64,000 nucleotides of DNA from Aquitalea sp. LB_tupeE (GTDB lineage Bacteria; Pseudomonadota; Gammaproteobacteria; Burkholderiales; Chromobacteriaceae). The notes beneath the pieces are model-generated. The model saw nothing but the letters and a program-made list of their open reading frames with translations, was not told the origin of the DNA and made no database searches. The first letter of the stretch is position 1. Each line of letters begins with the position of its first letter. This document shows positions 54,685 to 63,499 of this stretch, piece by piece. Location of the stretch: positions 1 to 64,000 of the forward strand of contig NZ_JACAXB010000042.1 of NCBI RefSeq assembly GCF_013391415.1, in the 5' to 3' direction. The position numbers were made by a program, and so were the translations under genes.

Positions 54685-55134
54685 TCACTCACCCGCATTG
54701 CGTACCAGCAAAACTGGCACGTCCGCCTGCTTGAGCAAGCCTTCGGCAACACTGCCCATCAGGATATGCATCAAGCCGCTCCAGCCATGAGTGCCCATCA
54801 CCACCAGATCTGCCCCCCAAGTATTGGCATCGTCAATCAGCACAGATGCAATCTTGTCTCCCCAGCTTTCCAGAATCTTGACTTCCGGAGTCAACCCGGC
54901 AGCCACTGCCTGTGCTTGTGCCTGTCCCAGCACTTGTTCACCGGCCTGTTTGATGGACTTTTGCAGCTCGGCAGCATCCAGGAATTCCGTCCCACCCCAG
55001 CCAAACTGCGCCAGATCAACCACATGCACCAGACGAAGGGTGCTACCCATGCTCTTGGCAAGTCGGCATGCTTCAGCCAATGCCAGGTTAGACGTATCAC
55101 TATCATCCACCGGCACGAAAATGCGTTGGTACAT
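54685..55134 (-). CDS. Universal stress protein UspA-family
   Basis: A 149-residue alpha/beta nucleotide-binding fold protein. MYQRIFVPVDDSDTSNLALAEAC begins it (short RIFVPVDDSDTSNLALAEA), and the ATP-binding motif is VVMGTHGWSGLMHILMGSVAEGLL (G-x2-G-x9-GS(V/T)). It responds to stress; the target is not evident. Start ATG 55134 with GGAGAGG upstream, single gene. Confidence 0.85.
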   Translation of the reverse strand: MYQRIFVPVDDSDTSNLALAEACRLAKSMGSTLRLVHVVDLAQFGWGGTEFLDAAELQKSIKQAGEQVLGQAQAQAVAAGLTPEVKILESWGDKIASVLIDDANTWGADLVVMGTHGWSGLMHILMGSVAEGLLKQADVPVLLVRNAGE

Positions 55135-55253
55135 AAGCCTCTCCTTGTGTGTGTTGGCAGCCATGCATTCAGTCTAGCAAACCACCCCGGCTTGCTGTTG
55201 ATACAGATTAAGACAGTCGATTAGACTGAAAGTCATTTTATTCAGGTGAAATC

Positions 55254-55679
55254 ATGGCACGCATCAAGATTGCCCTACCCGAGCAGTTCATCTTCCAGAC
55301 CAGCCTGGACGTACGAATTGGCGACATCAACTACGGCGGCCACATGGCTAATGATGCCATTTTGCGACTGGCGCACGAGGTGCGCCTGCGCTGGTTGAAA
55401 AGCATGGGCTACAGCGAGCTGGATGTCGAGGGCGTTGGCATCATCATGGCCGATGCGGCAGTCATGTACCGGGCAGAGGCCTTTCATGGCGATCAACTGT
55501 TATTCAAGCTGGGCACCGCCGATCACAACAAGTACGGGCTGGACATCGTCTATCAGGCGACAGATGGCAACAATGGCAAAGAAGTGGCAAGATTGAAGAC
55601 AGGCATCGTATTCTTCGATTACCAGACTCGTCAGGTCGCAGCCATGCCCGCTGTCTTTGCGGCACGGCTTGATCAATAA
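55254..55679 (+). CDS. Hotdog-fold acyl-CoA thioesterase
   Basis: A 141-residue 4-hydroxybenzoyl-CoA thioesterase-like protein. The segment DVRIGDINYGGHMANDAILRL (short DINYGGHMANDAILRL) carries the Asp/Asn-Gly-His pattern at the active site, and the central strand VMYRAEAFHGDQLLF is typical. Hydrolyses short- to medium-chain acyl-CoA; the natural acyl group is unknown. Followed directly by a TerB-like gene on the same strand (14 bases). Confidence 0.85.
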   Translation: MARIKIALPEQFIFQTSLDVRIGDINYGGHMANDAILRLAHEVRLRWLKSMGYSELDVEGVGIIMADAAVMYRAEAFHGDQLLFKLGTADHNKYGLDIVYQATDGNNGKEVARLKTGIVFFDYQTRQVAAMPAVFAARLDQ

Positions 55680-55696
55680 CAACAAGGAATTTCGTG

Positions 55697-56110
55697 ATGC
55701 GTCCATACCCGATTAACAGCCCCGAGGCTATTGCCCGTTTGCTGGCCATGTTCATGATCACCGATGGCAACATGGACCCGCGCGAGCTGGATCTACTGGA
55801 GAAAGTCAACGTCTACGACCTGATCGGCCTGTCGCGCAAGCAATTTGCCCAGGTTCTGACCGACTACTGCGACGACATTTCGGACGAAGCAGAGCAGGAC
55901 GGCACCATTCACCTGCTGGATACCGACCGGATCGAAACCATGCTGGCCGAGGTGACCAATCCGGCCAAACGCATCCTGACCTGTGTACTGGCCATGGATA
56001 TCAGCAAATCCGATGGCACCATCAGCGATCCGGAAATTGTCTTGCTGCGCCACATGATGAAAGAATGGAACATCAGCCTGGACGACCTGGAACGCCAGTT
56101 CGTGCGCTGA
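55697..56110 (+). CDS. TerB-like protein, 137 aa
   Basis: An all-helical protein similar to the TerB/tellurite-resistance-like fold: acidic D-residues in MITDGNMDPRELDLL and DISKSDGTISDPEIVLL, two EF-like or metal-binding-like acidic segments. No enzymatic function claimed. It could bind metal or act as a stress-related adaptor. Start ATG 55697 (GTG 55694 precedes it), with AAGGA ribosome site; probably co-transcribed with the thioesterase. Confidence 0.65.
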   Translation: MRPYPINSPEAIARLLAMFMITDGNMDPRELDLLEKVNVYDLIGLSRKQFAQVLTDYCDDISDEAEQDGTIHLLDTDRIETMLAEVTNPAKRILTCVLAMDISKSDGTISDPEIVLLRHMMKEWNISLDDLERQFVR

Positions 56111-56222
56111 CACGCCAGACGCAGCTAACGGGAACGAGGCCTGTTAGCTGTGTTGCCGCATTGCGCAAGCCGCCCGGCCTGTCCCGGCGGCTTTGTCATT
56201 GATAACAACAAGGGGCTAAGCC

Positions 56223-57074
56223 ATGCAAACCCGCTTTACCGGCAGCGATCAATACGTTGCCACCGACGACCTGATGATGGCAGTCAATGCCGCCATCACG
56301 CTGCAACGCCCTTTGCTGGTGAAAGGTGAACCTGGCACCGGCAAGACCATGCTGGCCGAGGAAATTGCCGCCAGTCTGGGACGCAAGCTGATTGTCTGGC
56401 CGATCAAATCCAGCACCAAAGCACAGCATGGTCTGTACGAATACGATGCAGTCTCGCGCCTGCGCGACTCTCAACTTGGCGACGCCAAGGTCCATGACAT
56501 CAGTAATTACATTATCAAGGGGCAGCTGTGGCAGGCCTTCGAGGCAGACACTGCCCCGGTATTGCTGATTGATGAAATTGACAAGGCGGACATTGAGTTT
56601 CCCAACGACTTGCTGCGCGAACTGGACCAGATGGAGTTTTTTGTCCACGAAACCCAGCAGTTTGTCAGTGCCCGGCAGCGCCCCATCATCATCATTACCT
56701 CTAATAACGAGAAGGAACTGCCAGATGCTTTTCTGCGCCGTTGCTTCTTCCATTACATCCGTTTTCCTGATCCGGCCACCATGCAGACCATCGTGGACGT
56801 ACACTATCCCGGCCTGCAACAACAGCTGGTCAGCCAGGCACTGGAAGTCTTTTTTGCTATCCGCGAAATGCCCGGCCTGAAGAAAAAACCCACCACATCC
56901 GAATTATTGGACTGGCTGAAGCTGCTGGGCAGCGAAGGCATAGACAGCGCACAACTGGCTGCCCAACATCAGTCATCCAGCCTGCCACCACTGGCAGGTG
57001 CCCTGTTCAAGAACGAGCAGGACCTGACGCTGCTGGAGCGCCTGAGCAAAATGGCAGGCTTGCGCCGTGGCTGA
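56223..57074 (+). CDS. MoxR-family AAA+ ATPase
   Basis: A 283-residue MoxR-type chaperone ATPase. Walker A is KGEPGTGKTMLAE, Walker B is LLIDEIDKAD, and the sensor segment is IIIITSNNEKELPDAFLRRCFFHY (short ITSNNEKELPDAFLRR). MoxR proteins usually work with a von Willebrand factor-A partner encoded next to them; here the next gene is xerC, whose start overlaps this stop. The partner must be elsewhere, or the pair is a local curiosity. Confidence 0.85.
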   Translation: MQTRFTGSDQYVATDDLMMAVNAAITLQRPLLVKGEPGTGKTMLAEEIAASLGRKLIVWPIKSSTKAQHGLYEYDAVSRLRDSQLGDAKVHDISNYIIKGQLWQAFEADTAPVLLIDEIDKADIEFPNDLLRELDQMEFFVHETQQFVSARQRPIIIITSNNEKELPDAFLRRCFFHYIRFPDPATMQTIVDVHYPGLQQQLVSQALEVFFAIREMPGLKKKPTTSELLDWLKLLGSEGIDSAQLAAQHQSSSLPPLAGALFKNEQDLTLLERLSKMAGLRRG

Positions 57075-57957
57075 GGCAGATATGCTGGCCGCGTTCCGTG
57101 ACACGCTGCGGCTGCAAGGCAAGAGCCCGAACACGCTGGCTGCCTATCAGCGTGACCTGCAAGGCCTGCAAGTGCTACTGGGCAGCCGGGACATCCTGCA
57201 GGCGAAGACCGATGACATCCGCAAGGCCATGGCCACCCTGCATGCGCGTGGTCTGGGGAGCCGCAGCCTGGCACGCAAGCTCTCATCGTGGCGACAGTTC
57301 TACGACTGGCTGCAACAAAAACAGGCCATCGAGATCAACCCCTGCCTGGGCCTGCGCGCCCCCAAGCAGGACAAACCGCTGCCCAAAGCACTGCCGGTAG
57401 ATGGCACCGCCGCCCTGCTGGAGCATATTCCGCATGACGAAACCCTCAGCCTGCGCGACCGAGCCCTGTTCGAACTGATGTACTCCTCCGGCTTGCGCCT
57501 GTCCGAAGCGGTAGGGCTGGACCTGGCTGATATGGATTTGCAGGAACAGCTGTTGCGGGTACGTGGCAAAGGAAACAAGACACGCTTACTGCCGATAGGA
57601 CGTACCGCACTGGATTATCTGCAGCAATGGCTGGCCGAGCGGCAAGCCGAAGCGGGCTGCACCGCTGTGTTTATCGGTCGGCACGGCCACCGGCTCAGTG
57701 CACGACAAGTACAAAAACGCCTGGCGGAATGGTCAATCCGTACCGGCATGGACCGCCATGTGCACCCGCACATGCTGCGTCACTCATTTGCCAGCCATCT
57801 GTTGCAGTCCTCTGGCGATTTGCGGGCGGTACAAGAGCTGCTGGGCCATGCCAATCTGTCGACAACCCAGATCTACACCGCGCTGGACTTTCAACATCTG
57901 GCCAAGGTGTACGATGCCGCCCACCCCAGAGCCAAGAAAAAAGAAGAGCAAGAATAA
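57067..57957 (+). CDS. xerC: Site-specific tyrosine recombinase XerC
   Basis: Resolves chromosome dimers at dif together with XerD. 296 residues: SAM-like N-terminal core-binding domain (KSPNTLAAYQRDL), then the catalytic domain with Arg (YSSGLRLSEAVG), Lys (RGKGNKTRLLPI), HxxR (PHMLRHSFASHLL), His (LLGHANLSTTQ) and Tyr (IYTALDF). HLAKVYDAAHPRAKKK at the end is the XerC-type tail. Start is GTG 57067, overlapping the MoxR stop by 8 bases; an ATG at 57082 is possible. Confidence 0.92.
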   Translation: MAEADMLAAFRDTLRLQGKSPNTLAAYQRDLQGLQVLLGSRDILQAKTDDIRKAMATLHARGLGSRSLARKLSSWRQFYDWLQQKQAIEINPCLGLRAPKQDKPLPKALPVDGTAALLEHIPHDETLSLRDRALFELMYSSGLRLSEAVGLDLADMDLQEQLLRVRGKGNKTRLLPIGRTALDYLQQWLAERQAEAGCTAVFIGRHGHRLSARQVQKRLAEWSIRTGMDRHVHPHMLRHSFASHLLQSSGDLRAVQELLGHANLSTTQIYTALDFQHLAKVYDAAHPRAKKKEEQE

Positions 57958-57984
57958 AGACCCGGACATGCCGGGTCTTTTTCG
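57956..57984 (+). terminator. Terminator after xerC
   Basis: GACCCGG pairs with CCGGGTC around ACATG-type loop, followed by TTTTTCG. Confidence 0.75.
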
Positions 57985-58032
57985 TTTGCCATCCGCCGCA
58001 GGACAAGCGGCTTGATTAATGACAGCGCAGGT

Positions 58033-59490
58033 TTAGATACGTGCAGGCACGGCAGCCAGTACCGCCTTGAGCAACTGCCAGGCCTTGCCTACCGACTCCA
58101 CCTCGACCCGCTCACCCGGCGCATGCGCACCACGGATGGTCGGACCAAACGATACCATGTCCATCGCCGGGTATTTGGCACCGATAATGCCGCATTCCAG
58201 GCCGGCATGAATCACCTGCACGCCGGATTCTGCGCCGAATTCTTGCTGGTAAACCTGCTGGAACAAGGCCAGTAGCGGGGACTGCGGGTTTGGTGCCCAG
58301 CCCGGATAGCCGCCTTCCATTTCCACGGTAAAGCCAGCCAGTCCAAACAGGCTTTCCACTTCGCGCGCCAGCATCCAGGTGCCGGAATCCAGCAAGGAGC
58401 GCACCATCAGGTTGGCAAATACCTTGCCGTCCTCCACGCGCACCACACCCAGATTGTTCGAGGTTTCCACCACGCCGCTGACACGCTGGCTCATGCGCTT
58501 CACACCATGCGGTGCCGCATGCAAGGCGGCCAGAATGGCGGCCTGGTCAGCCTTTTCCAGCACGCTGTCGGAATGCGTGGCTTCTGCCAGCACGCTCACG
58601 CCTTCATCCACCCCGGCCAGTTCGAAGCGCAGCAGCGACTGGAAGGCATCCAGCTTGGCGGCGACACGCGCAGCATCCTGCTCCGGGTACGCAACTGTTG
58701 CCGTGGCTTCGCGGGCTAGCGCATTACGGGCAGTGCCACCGCTGAAAGTAAGCAGTTGCAGATCGGTTTCGGCTTCCAGCTCGCGCAGCAGGCGCACCAG
58801 CAACTTGTTGGCATTACCGCGACCCAGATGAATATCGGCGCCGGAATGGCCGCCTTTCAGCCCCTTGATGTACAGCTTGACGACCTGATAACCGGCAGCA
58901 AGAGGGCGGGTGCGATACTCCCGCGTGACATTTACATCGACACCGCCAGCGCAGCCCATGTAGAACTCGCCCCACTCTTCGGTATCGATATTGATCATCA
59001 TGCTGCCTTGCAGCAAACCCGGCTCCAGACCCAGCGCACCACCCATGCCCGCTTCTTCATCCAGCGTCATCAGCACTTCAACCGGGCCGTGTACCACATC
59101 GTCACTGGCCAGCACTGCCAGGCCCATGGCCACACCGATACCGTTATCGGCACCCAGGGTGGTGTTTTCGGCGACCAGCCAGCCATCTTTCAACACCGGG
59201 CGGATCGGATCTTTGAAAAAATCATGCTCGGTACCGGCATTGGCCTGGCACACCATGTCCAGATGGCCTTGCAACACCACACCCACACGGTTTTCCATGC
59301 CGGGCGTGGCAGGCTTGCGCACAATCAGGTTACCGGCAGCATCAACAACACTGGTCAGACCGCGCAACTCGGCCCAACCTTTCAGGTAATCACGCAACGC
59401 TTGCTCATGCTTGGAGGGACGGGGAATTTCACACAAGGTTTGGAAATGTTCCCATACTTCCGGCGGCTGCAGCTTGGCAATGTCGACCAC
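58033..59490 (-). CDS. pepD: Aminoacyl-histidine dipeptidase (cytosol nonspecific dipeptidase)
   Basis: M20C dipeptidase. 485 residues, starting with GTG (59490) and AAGGAAA ahead. Metal and catalytic segments: LQGHLDMVCQANAGT (His, Asp), NTTLGADNGIGVAMG (Asp), LDEEAGMGGALGL (Glu-Glu), NIDTEEWGEF and HAGLECGIIGAKYPAMD (short AGLECGIIGAKYPAMD). GHSGADIHLGRGNANK is the dimer/lid segment. Breaks down a range of dipeptides including those with histidine. Confidence 0.92.
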   Translation of the reverse strand: MVDIAKLQPPEVWEHFQTLCEIPRPSKHEQALRDYLKGWAELRGLTSVVDAAGNLIVRKPATPGMENRVGVVLQGHLDMVCQANAGTEHDFFKDPIRPVLKDGWLVAENTTLGADNGIGVAMGLAVLASDDVVHGPVEVLMTLDEEAGMGGALGLEPGLLQGSMMINIDTEEWGEFYMGCAGGVDVNVTREYRTRPLAAGYQVVKLYIKGLKGGHSGADIHLGRGNANKLLVRLLRELEAETDLQLLTFSGGTARNALAREATATVAYPEQDAARVAAKLDAFQSLLRFELAGVDEGVSVLAEATHSDSVLEKADQAAILAALHAAPHGVKRMSQRVSGVVETSNNLGVVRVEDGKVFANLMVRSLLDSGTWMLAREVESLFGLAGFTVEMEGGYPGWAPNPQSPLLALFQQVYQQEFGAESGVQVIHAGLECGIIGAKYPAMDMVSFGPTIRGAHAPGERVEVESVGKAWQLLKAVLAAVPARI

Positions 59491-59731
59491 AATGTTTCCT
59501 TATGACTATGCGGGGCAATGGGCATATTTTTGTGCCATCACCCAGGGATCAGGGCATGGTCTGTCACGGACAGACCACTTTTGTACACAATCGACTTTAT
59601 CATGCACCAGCGCGCTGGTCATGTGGCAGTGCGCAACAATCTGCACCAAGCAGCCAACGCCATCCCTGCACAGCCATGCAGCGCGACTTGTGATACCACT
59701 TGCAAGCCGCGCTGCCGCACAGTCAAGCCAA

Positions 59732-60526
59732 TCAGGCCAGGCAGACTGCGGGCATTGGCGTAGTCACCTCACCCACCCTGGCATCACGCATATAATGGTC
59801 CAGCAGCAAGCGCATGAACTGGTGACTCTTGCAAATGGCATTTTGCAACGCGGTGATGGTCTGCTTGTCCGGATGCAGCCCCACCAGCGCCACGATGATC
59901 TCCAGTGCTTCCCAAGGATGGGCATCATCATACTTGGCATGCAGCTTCAGCCACTTCATGGCCTTGGCACGGACCGACTCATCAAACAGCTGGGCGTAAC
60001 GATCTTCCGAGCATACGCGGGCGGACCACTCGCCAGTGGCACCTTCAATGGCATAGTTGGTGGCCGCCATGGCAACCGCCAGCGACTCCCGGTCGCACAC
60101 CTGCCAGCACCATTGACTCAGGCTCAATGTTTCTAGTGCCTGATGGCCGCTGAGCATGGCCGGGATGTCCACGCCAGATGCCGTCGCCCAGTTATGCCAG
60201 TGATCTGCATGGTTCTGTTCCACACGGATATTGCGGATCAGATAGCGCCGCGCCATATCCTGACCGGGATGTTGCCCGTAACGGATTTTCAGCAGGTTCA
60301 TCGCCATGTACTGCGGGAACTGTTCGATCACCGGCCACCCCCCGGACAGAAATGCCTTATGGGTGGCATGGTCCAGCCGGGCTTCTTTCATGCAGGTAAA
60401 CAGCTCGTGGTTCACCACCAGGCTTTTGTAACGGTCACAGTGATAAACCATTTCCTGTGTCCATTCCGGATAGCTGGTGACCTCCATCAAGGGACCTGTC
60501 CGAACAAATAGATGCTGATCTAGCAT
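59732..60526 (-). CDS. Haem-oxygenase-like diiron protein (PqqC/CADD/TenA-like)
   Basis: A 264-residue all-helical protein. Likely metal-binding residues: Glu and His in RVEQNHADHWHNW, Glu in YAIEGATGEWS, and His/Asp/His spaced as in LKLHAKYDDAHPWEALE (H-x3-D-x2-H). This matches the diiron pattern of haem-oxygenase-like oxidases such as CADD, which makes p-aminobenzoate from its own tyrosine, and of PqqC-like proteins. Function not proven. Start ATG 60526 (MLDQHLF), GGAAGAG upstream. Confidence 0.7.
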   Translation of the reverse strand: MLDQHLFVRTGPLMEVTSYPEWTQEMVYHCDRYKSLVVNHELFTCMKEARLDHATHKAFLSGGWPVIEQFPQYMAMNLLKIRYGQHPGQDMARRYLIRNIRVEQNHADHWHNWATASGVDIPAMLSGHQALETLSLSQWCWQVCDRESLAVAMAATNYAIEGATGEWSARVCSEDRYAQLFDESVRAKAMKWLKLHAKYDDAHPWEALEIIVALVGLHPDKQTITALQNAICKSHQFMRLLLDHYMRDARVGEVTTPMPAVCLA

Positions 60527-60556
60527 GTTTTCACTCTTCCTCAAAATGTGCCTGCC

Positions 60557-63001
60557 TCACTCCCGCCTTGGCAAGCGATAGGCAGCGACTTCCGGTTTGC
60601 CGAAAGGCGGGGAAATGAAAGGCGCCGGCTCGCCAATGTAGTAGCCCTGGGCATAGTCCACGCCGATTTCTACCAATACCTGCATGATTTCGGGAGCACT
60701 GACAAACTCTGCAATGGTTTTCTTGCCTGTCACATGCCCGATGCGGTTGATCATTTCCACCATGGCACGGTCTACCGAATCCTCGACCATGTCCTTGACG
60801 AAACTGCCATCAATTTTCAGGTAGTCCACTTGCAGATGCTTCAGATAAGCAAACGACGACATGCCGGTACCAAAATCATCCAGCGAGAAATGACAGCCCA
60901 GCTCGCGCAATTCGCTGATAAAGCGGGTAGCCTTTTGCAAATTGGAAATGGCACTGGTTTCGGTGACTTCAAAGCAGATCATCGACGGCGGAATGGCGTA
61001 GCTCACGAATTGGCGCCGGATGAAATCCAGGAAGTTGTCATCACACAAGGTGGCACCGGACAGATTGATGGCACACACTGCAATGGAGTGATCCCCATGG
61101 GCATGCATATGCCACAAGGTCTCGAAAGTCTGGCGTACCACGATGCGGTCGATATCCGGCATCAGGCCAAAACGCTCGGCAGCCGGGATGAAAGCGCCAG
61201 GCAGAATGATGGCGTTCGCCTCGTCACGCAGGCGCAGCAAAACCTCGATGTGACGACCGGTCTTTTTGCCTTCCGGACGAACCGGAACGATTTCCTGAAA
61301 GTAGAGACTGAACCGTTCTTCTTCCATGGCCGTGCGCAATCGCTGCACCCAGGCCATTTCAACCGAACGCACTGCCAACTCGGTGTCTTTGGAACTGTAA
61401 AGCTGAATCCGGTTACGACCCTTTTCCTTGGCCATGTAACAGGCAATATCCGCTGCTTGCAGGCTTTCGGCCAGGGTGGCACCCGCCTCGCCCAGAAACA
61501 CCATGCCAATACTGGCACTGATGGAAAACGGAATGCCTTCCCAGTGGAAACCAGCCTGCTGTACTGCCCTGCGCAGGCGATCTGCCTTGTCCAGCGCGAC
61601 GTCGATCCGGCAATCTTCCAGCAGCACACCGAACTCGTCGCCACCCAGCCTTGCCAACACGTCAGACAGTCCAAGCTGATCTTGCAATACGCGGCACACC
61701 TGGCGCAGCAATTCGTCACCCGCTGCATGCCCATTGGTGTCGTTAACCAGTTTGAATTGATCCAGGTCGACAAACAGCAGGGCGTGGGAGGTATCCGTTA
61801 CCATCATGCGACTGAGAGCCCGCGTCACACGCTGCTCGAATTCGCGCCGGTTATATAGTCCGGTCAGCGCATCATGCGCCGCCTGCCAGCTCAGATGATT
61901 GATGTACTGCTGTTCGATGGACTTGTCGTGCAACACCAGCACCAGGCCATCTATCTCGCCGCGCGAATCATGAATGGGTGCAGCCACCAGGGAAATCATG
62001 TGGCTGCTGCCATCCACTCCTTGCAGGCGCAGGCTGGGATAGGTCTGCTTGTTTGCGCATTGCGCCCGCAACTGGCTGCTACCTAACTGATCCAGATTGC
62101 TGCCCGACAGGTCAATCATCGAAAACACATCTTCGAAGTAGCGGCCCAGCACCTGCTCACCGCCGCCTATCATGTGCAAGGCCACCGCATTCAGGTAGCG
62201 CAGCTTGCCGGACAGATCAATGGTGATCACCGCATCGCCAATGGAATTGAGCGTGGTCTCCGCCCTGTCCTTTTCGGCCTTCAGTTCGGCTTCAAAACGG
62301 GCGGATTGACGCAGCAACACCTGCACTTGCCGCACAGTCAGCAGCAGCAGCCCCAAACCAACCAGCACATTAACCCACCACAACAAGGCAGTAGCAAAGC
62401 GCGACCCCTCACCCAGCACTTCAGAAAACGCACGCGCAGGGGCCTTGAGTTCTTCGTTGATTTCAACAATGCGCCGGCTCAAGGCCATCAGCTCGTCTTC
62501 GCTGATATAGCCATGAGTGAAACCATCATGCAGTCGTTCGGCAATATTGGAAATTTCGATGACATAGCCATCACCGATCTCCCAATAACGAATGGCCTGG
62601 CTCAGATAGCTGACATGACGGAACCAGCGGAAAGTGGTAATGACGTTATCGATGTCACCGGGATGATTGCCCCCTTGCAGCAGGCCTGCCCGCGCAGCTT
62701 CCAGATCAGGCACGGCACGATCCAGTGCCAGGCGGGCCTGCCGGTCCCCCAGCTGAATGGAAATGGCACTCTTATAGGCATGAAAGTCCTGCTCGGAACG
62801 GCTGCCTGCATAGCGGCTGAGGTAATAAATGGCGTCTTTCTGGGCTTTGGACCACAAGCCCTCACCACCGACATAAGCACGAATGGTGGACAGGACATTC
62901 AGGCTGATGATGCTAAGCAACAGCAATGCGCCAACAATGGCCACAAAAGGCCAGACCACCCGGATCAGGTTGCGGTTGCCGTTTGCTTTCATAGCGGACA
63001 T
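60557..63001 (-). CDS. Membrane-bound GGDEF/EAL protein with PAS domain
   Basis: An 814-residue cyclic-di-GMP protein. One N-terminal membrane helix (about 15-38), a periplasmic helical sensor region, a second helix (about 205-225), PAS-like region (TLNSIGDAVITIDLSGKLRYLNAVA), GGDEF domain with intact ARLGGDEFGVLL but an altered I-site (GLSD in place of RxxD), and an EAL domain with EVLLR in place of EALLR, DDFGTGMSSFAYL and KIDGSF intact. Start ATG 63001 (MSAMKANGNR); 62992 is also possible. Both activities may exist; phosphodiesterase more likely. Confidence 0.9.
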   Translation of the reverse strand: MSAMKANGNRNLIRVVWPFVAIVGALLLLSIISLNVLSTIRAYVGGEGLWSKAQKDAIYYLSRYAGSRSEQDFHAYKSAISIQLGDRQARLALDRAVPDLEAARAGLLQGGNHPGDIDNVITTFRWFRHVSYLSQAIRYWEIGDGYVIEISNIAERLHDGFTHGYISEDELMALSRRIVEINEELKAPARAFSEVLGEGSRFATALLWWVNVLVGLGLLLLTVRQVQVLLRQSARFEAELKAEKDRAETTLNSIGDAVITIDLSGKLRYLNAVALHMIGGGEQVLGRYFEDVFSMIDLSGSNLDQLGSSQLRAQCANKQTYPSLRLQGVDGSSHMISLVAAPIHDSRGEIDGLVLVLHDKSIEQQYINHLSWQAAHDALTGLYNRREFEQRVTRALSRMMVTDTSHALLFVDLDQFKLVNDTNGHAAGDELLRQVCRVLQDQLGLSDVLARLGGDEFGVLLEDCRIDVALDKADRLRRAVQQAGFHWEGIPFSISASIGMVFLGEAGATLAESLQAADIACYMAKEKGRNRIQLYSSKDTELAVRSVEMAWVQRLRTAMEEERFSLYFQEIVPVRPEGKKTGRHIEVLLRLRDEANAIILPGAFIPAAERFGLMPDIDRIVVRQTFETLWHMHAHGDHSIAVCAINLSGATLCDDNFLDFIRRQFVSYAIPPSMICFEVTETSAISNLQKATRFISELRELGCHFSLDDFGTGMSSFAYLKHLQVDYLKIDGSFVKDMVEDSVDRAMVEMINRIGHVTGKKTIAEFVSAPEIMQVLVEIGVDYAQGYYIGEPAPFISPPFGKPEVAAYRLPRRE

Positions 63002-63499
63002 TCCCTCTCAATAACACAGAGCTGCAATTGCGTTGACATACGTCGGCCATCCCGCCGACCGGCGGCGTCATGCGGCCGAAACTGCCCCGGTGGCCGCATC
63101 CTGCACAGACTGGAGATACGATTCGTGAAGCAAGGAAATGCTGGCACTTTGACTGTGCGAGCAAGCACTGCTCTATTGAATGACTGCATACATCTATTAA
63201 TGTTATTTAAATGTGAATCAAGCATTCTGTCAATGCTGCATGCTTTGCTGATAGCATATTTTATCTGAATACTGCATGTGAATACCGACAGTCTGATGGC
63301 AGGCAAAGGGCTGATGCAGCCTGGCAGGGTGAGGTCTGCCAGGCTGGAAGGATTTGGGAAGGAATTGACAGCGCTTACAGCATATTGCAGTACCGACTCA
63401 ACCAAGGCGGCCAGCCAGCATCACAGGGTAAAATCCACCGGCACCAGCCCGGCAGTGAAAGACCGTGCGGGGATAATGCACAGGCGGCAGGAGGATACA
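63002..63499. other. Gene-free region with one hairpin
   Basis: About 500 bases without a protein-like frame. AGCCTGGCAG (63318-63327) pairs with CTGCCAGGCT (63336-63345), a perfect 10-bp stem without T run. AT-rich 63180-63290 may hold the promoter of the GGDEF/EAL gene. Nothing else was recognised. Confidence 0.4.
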
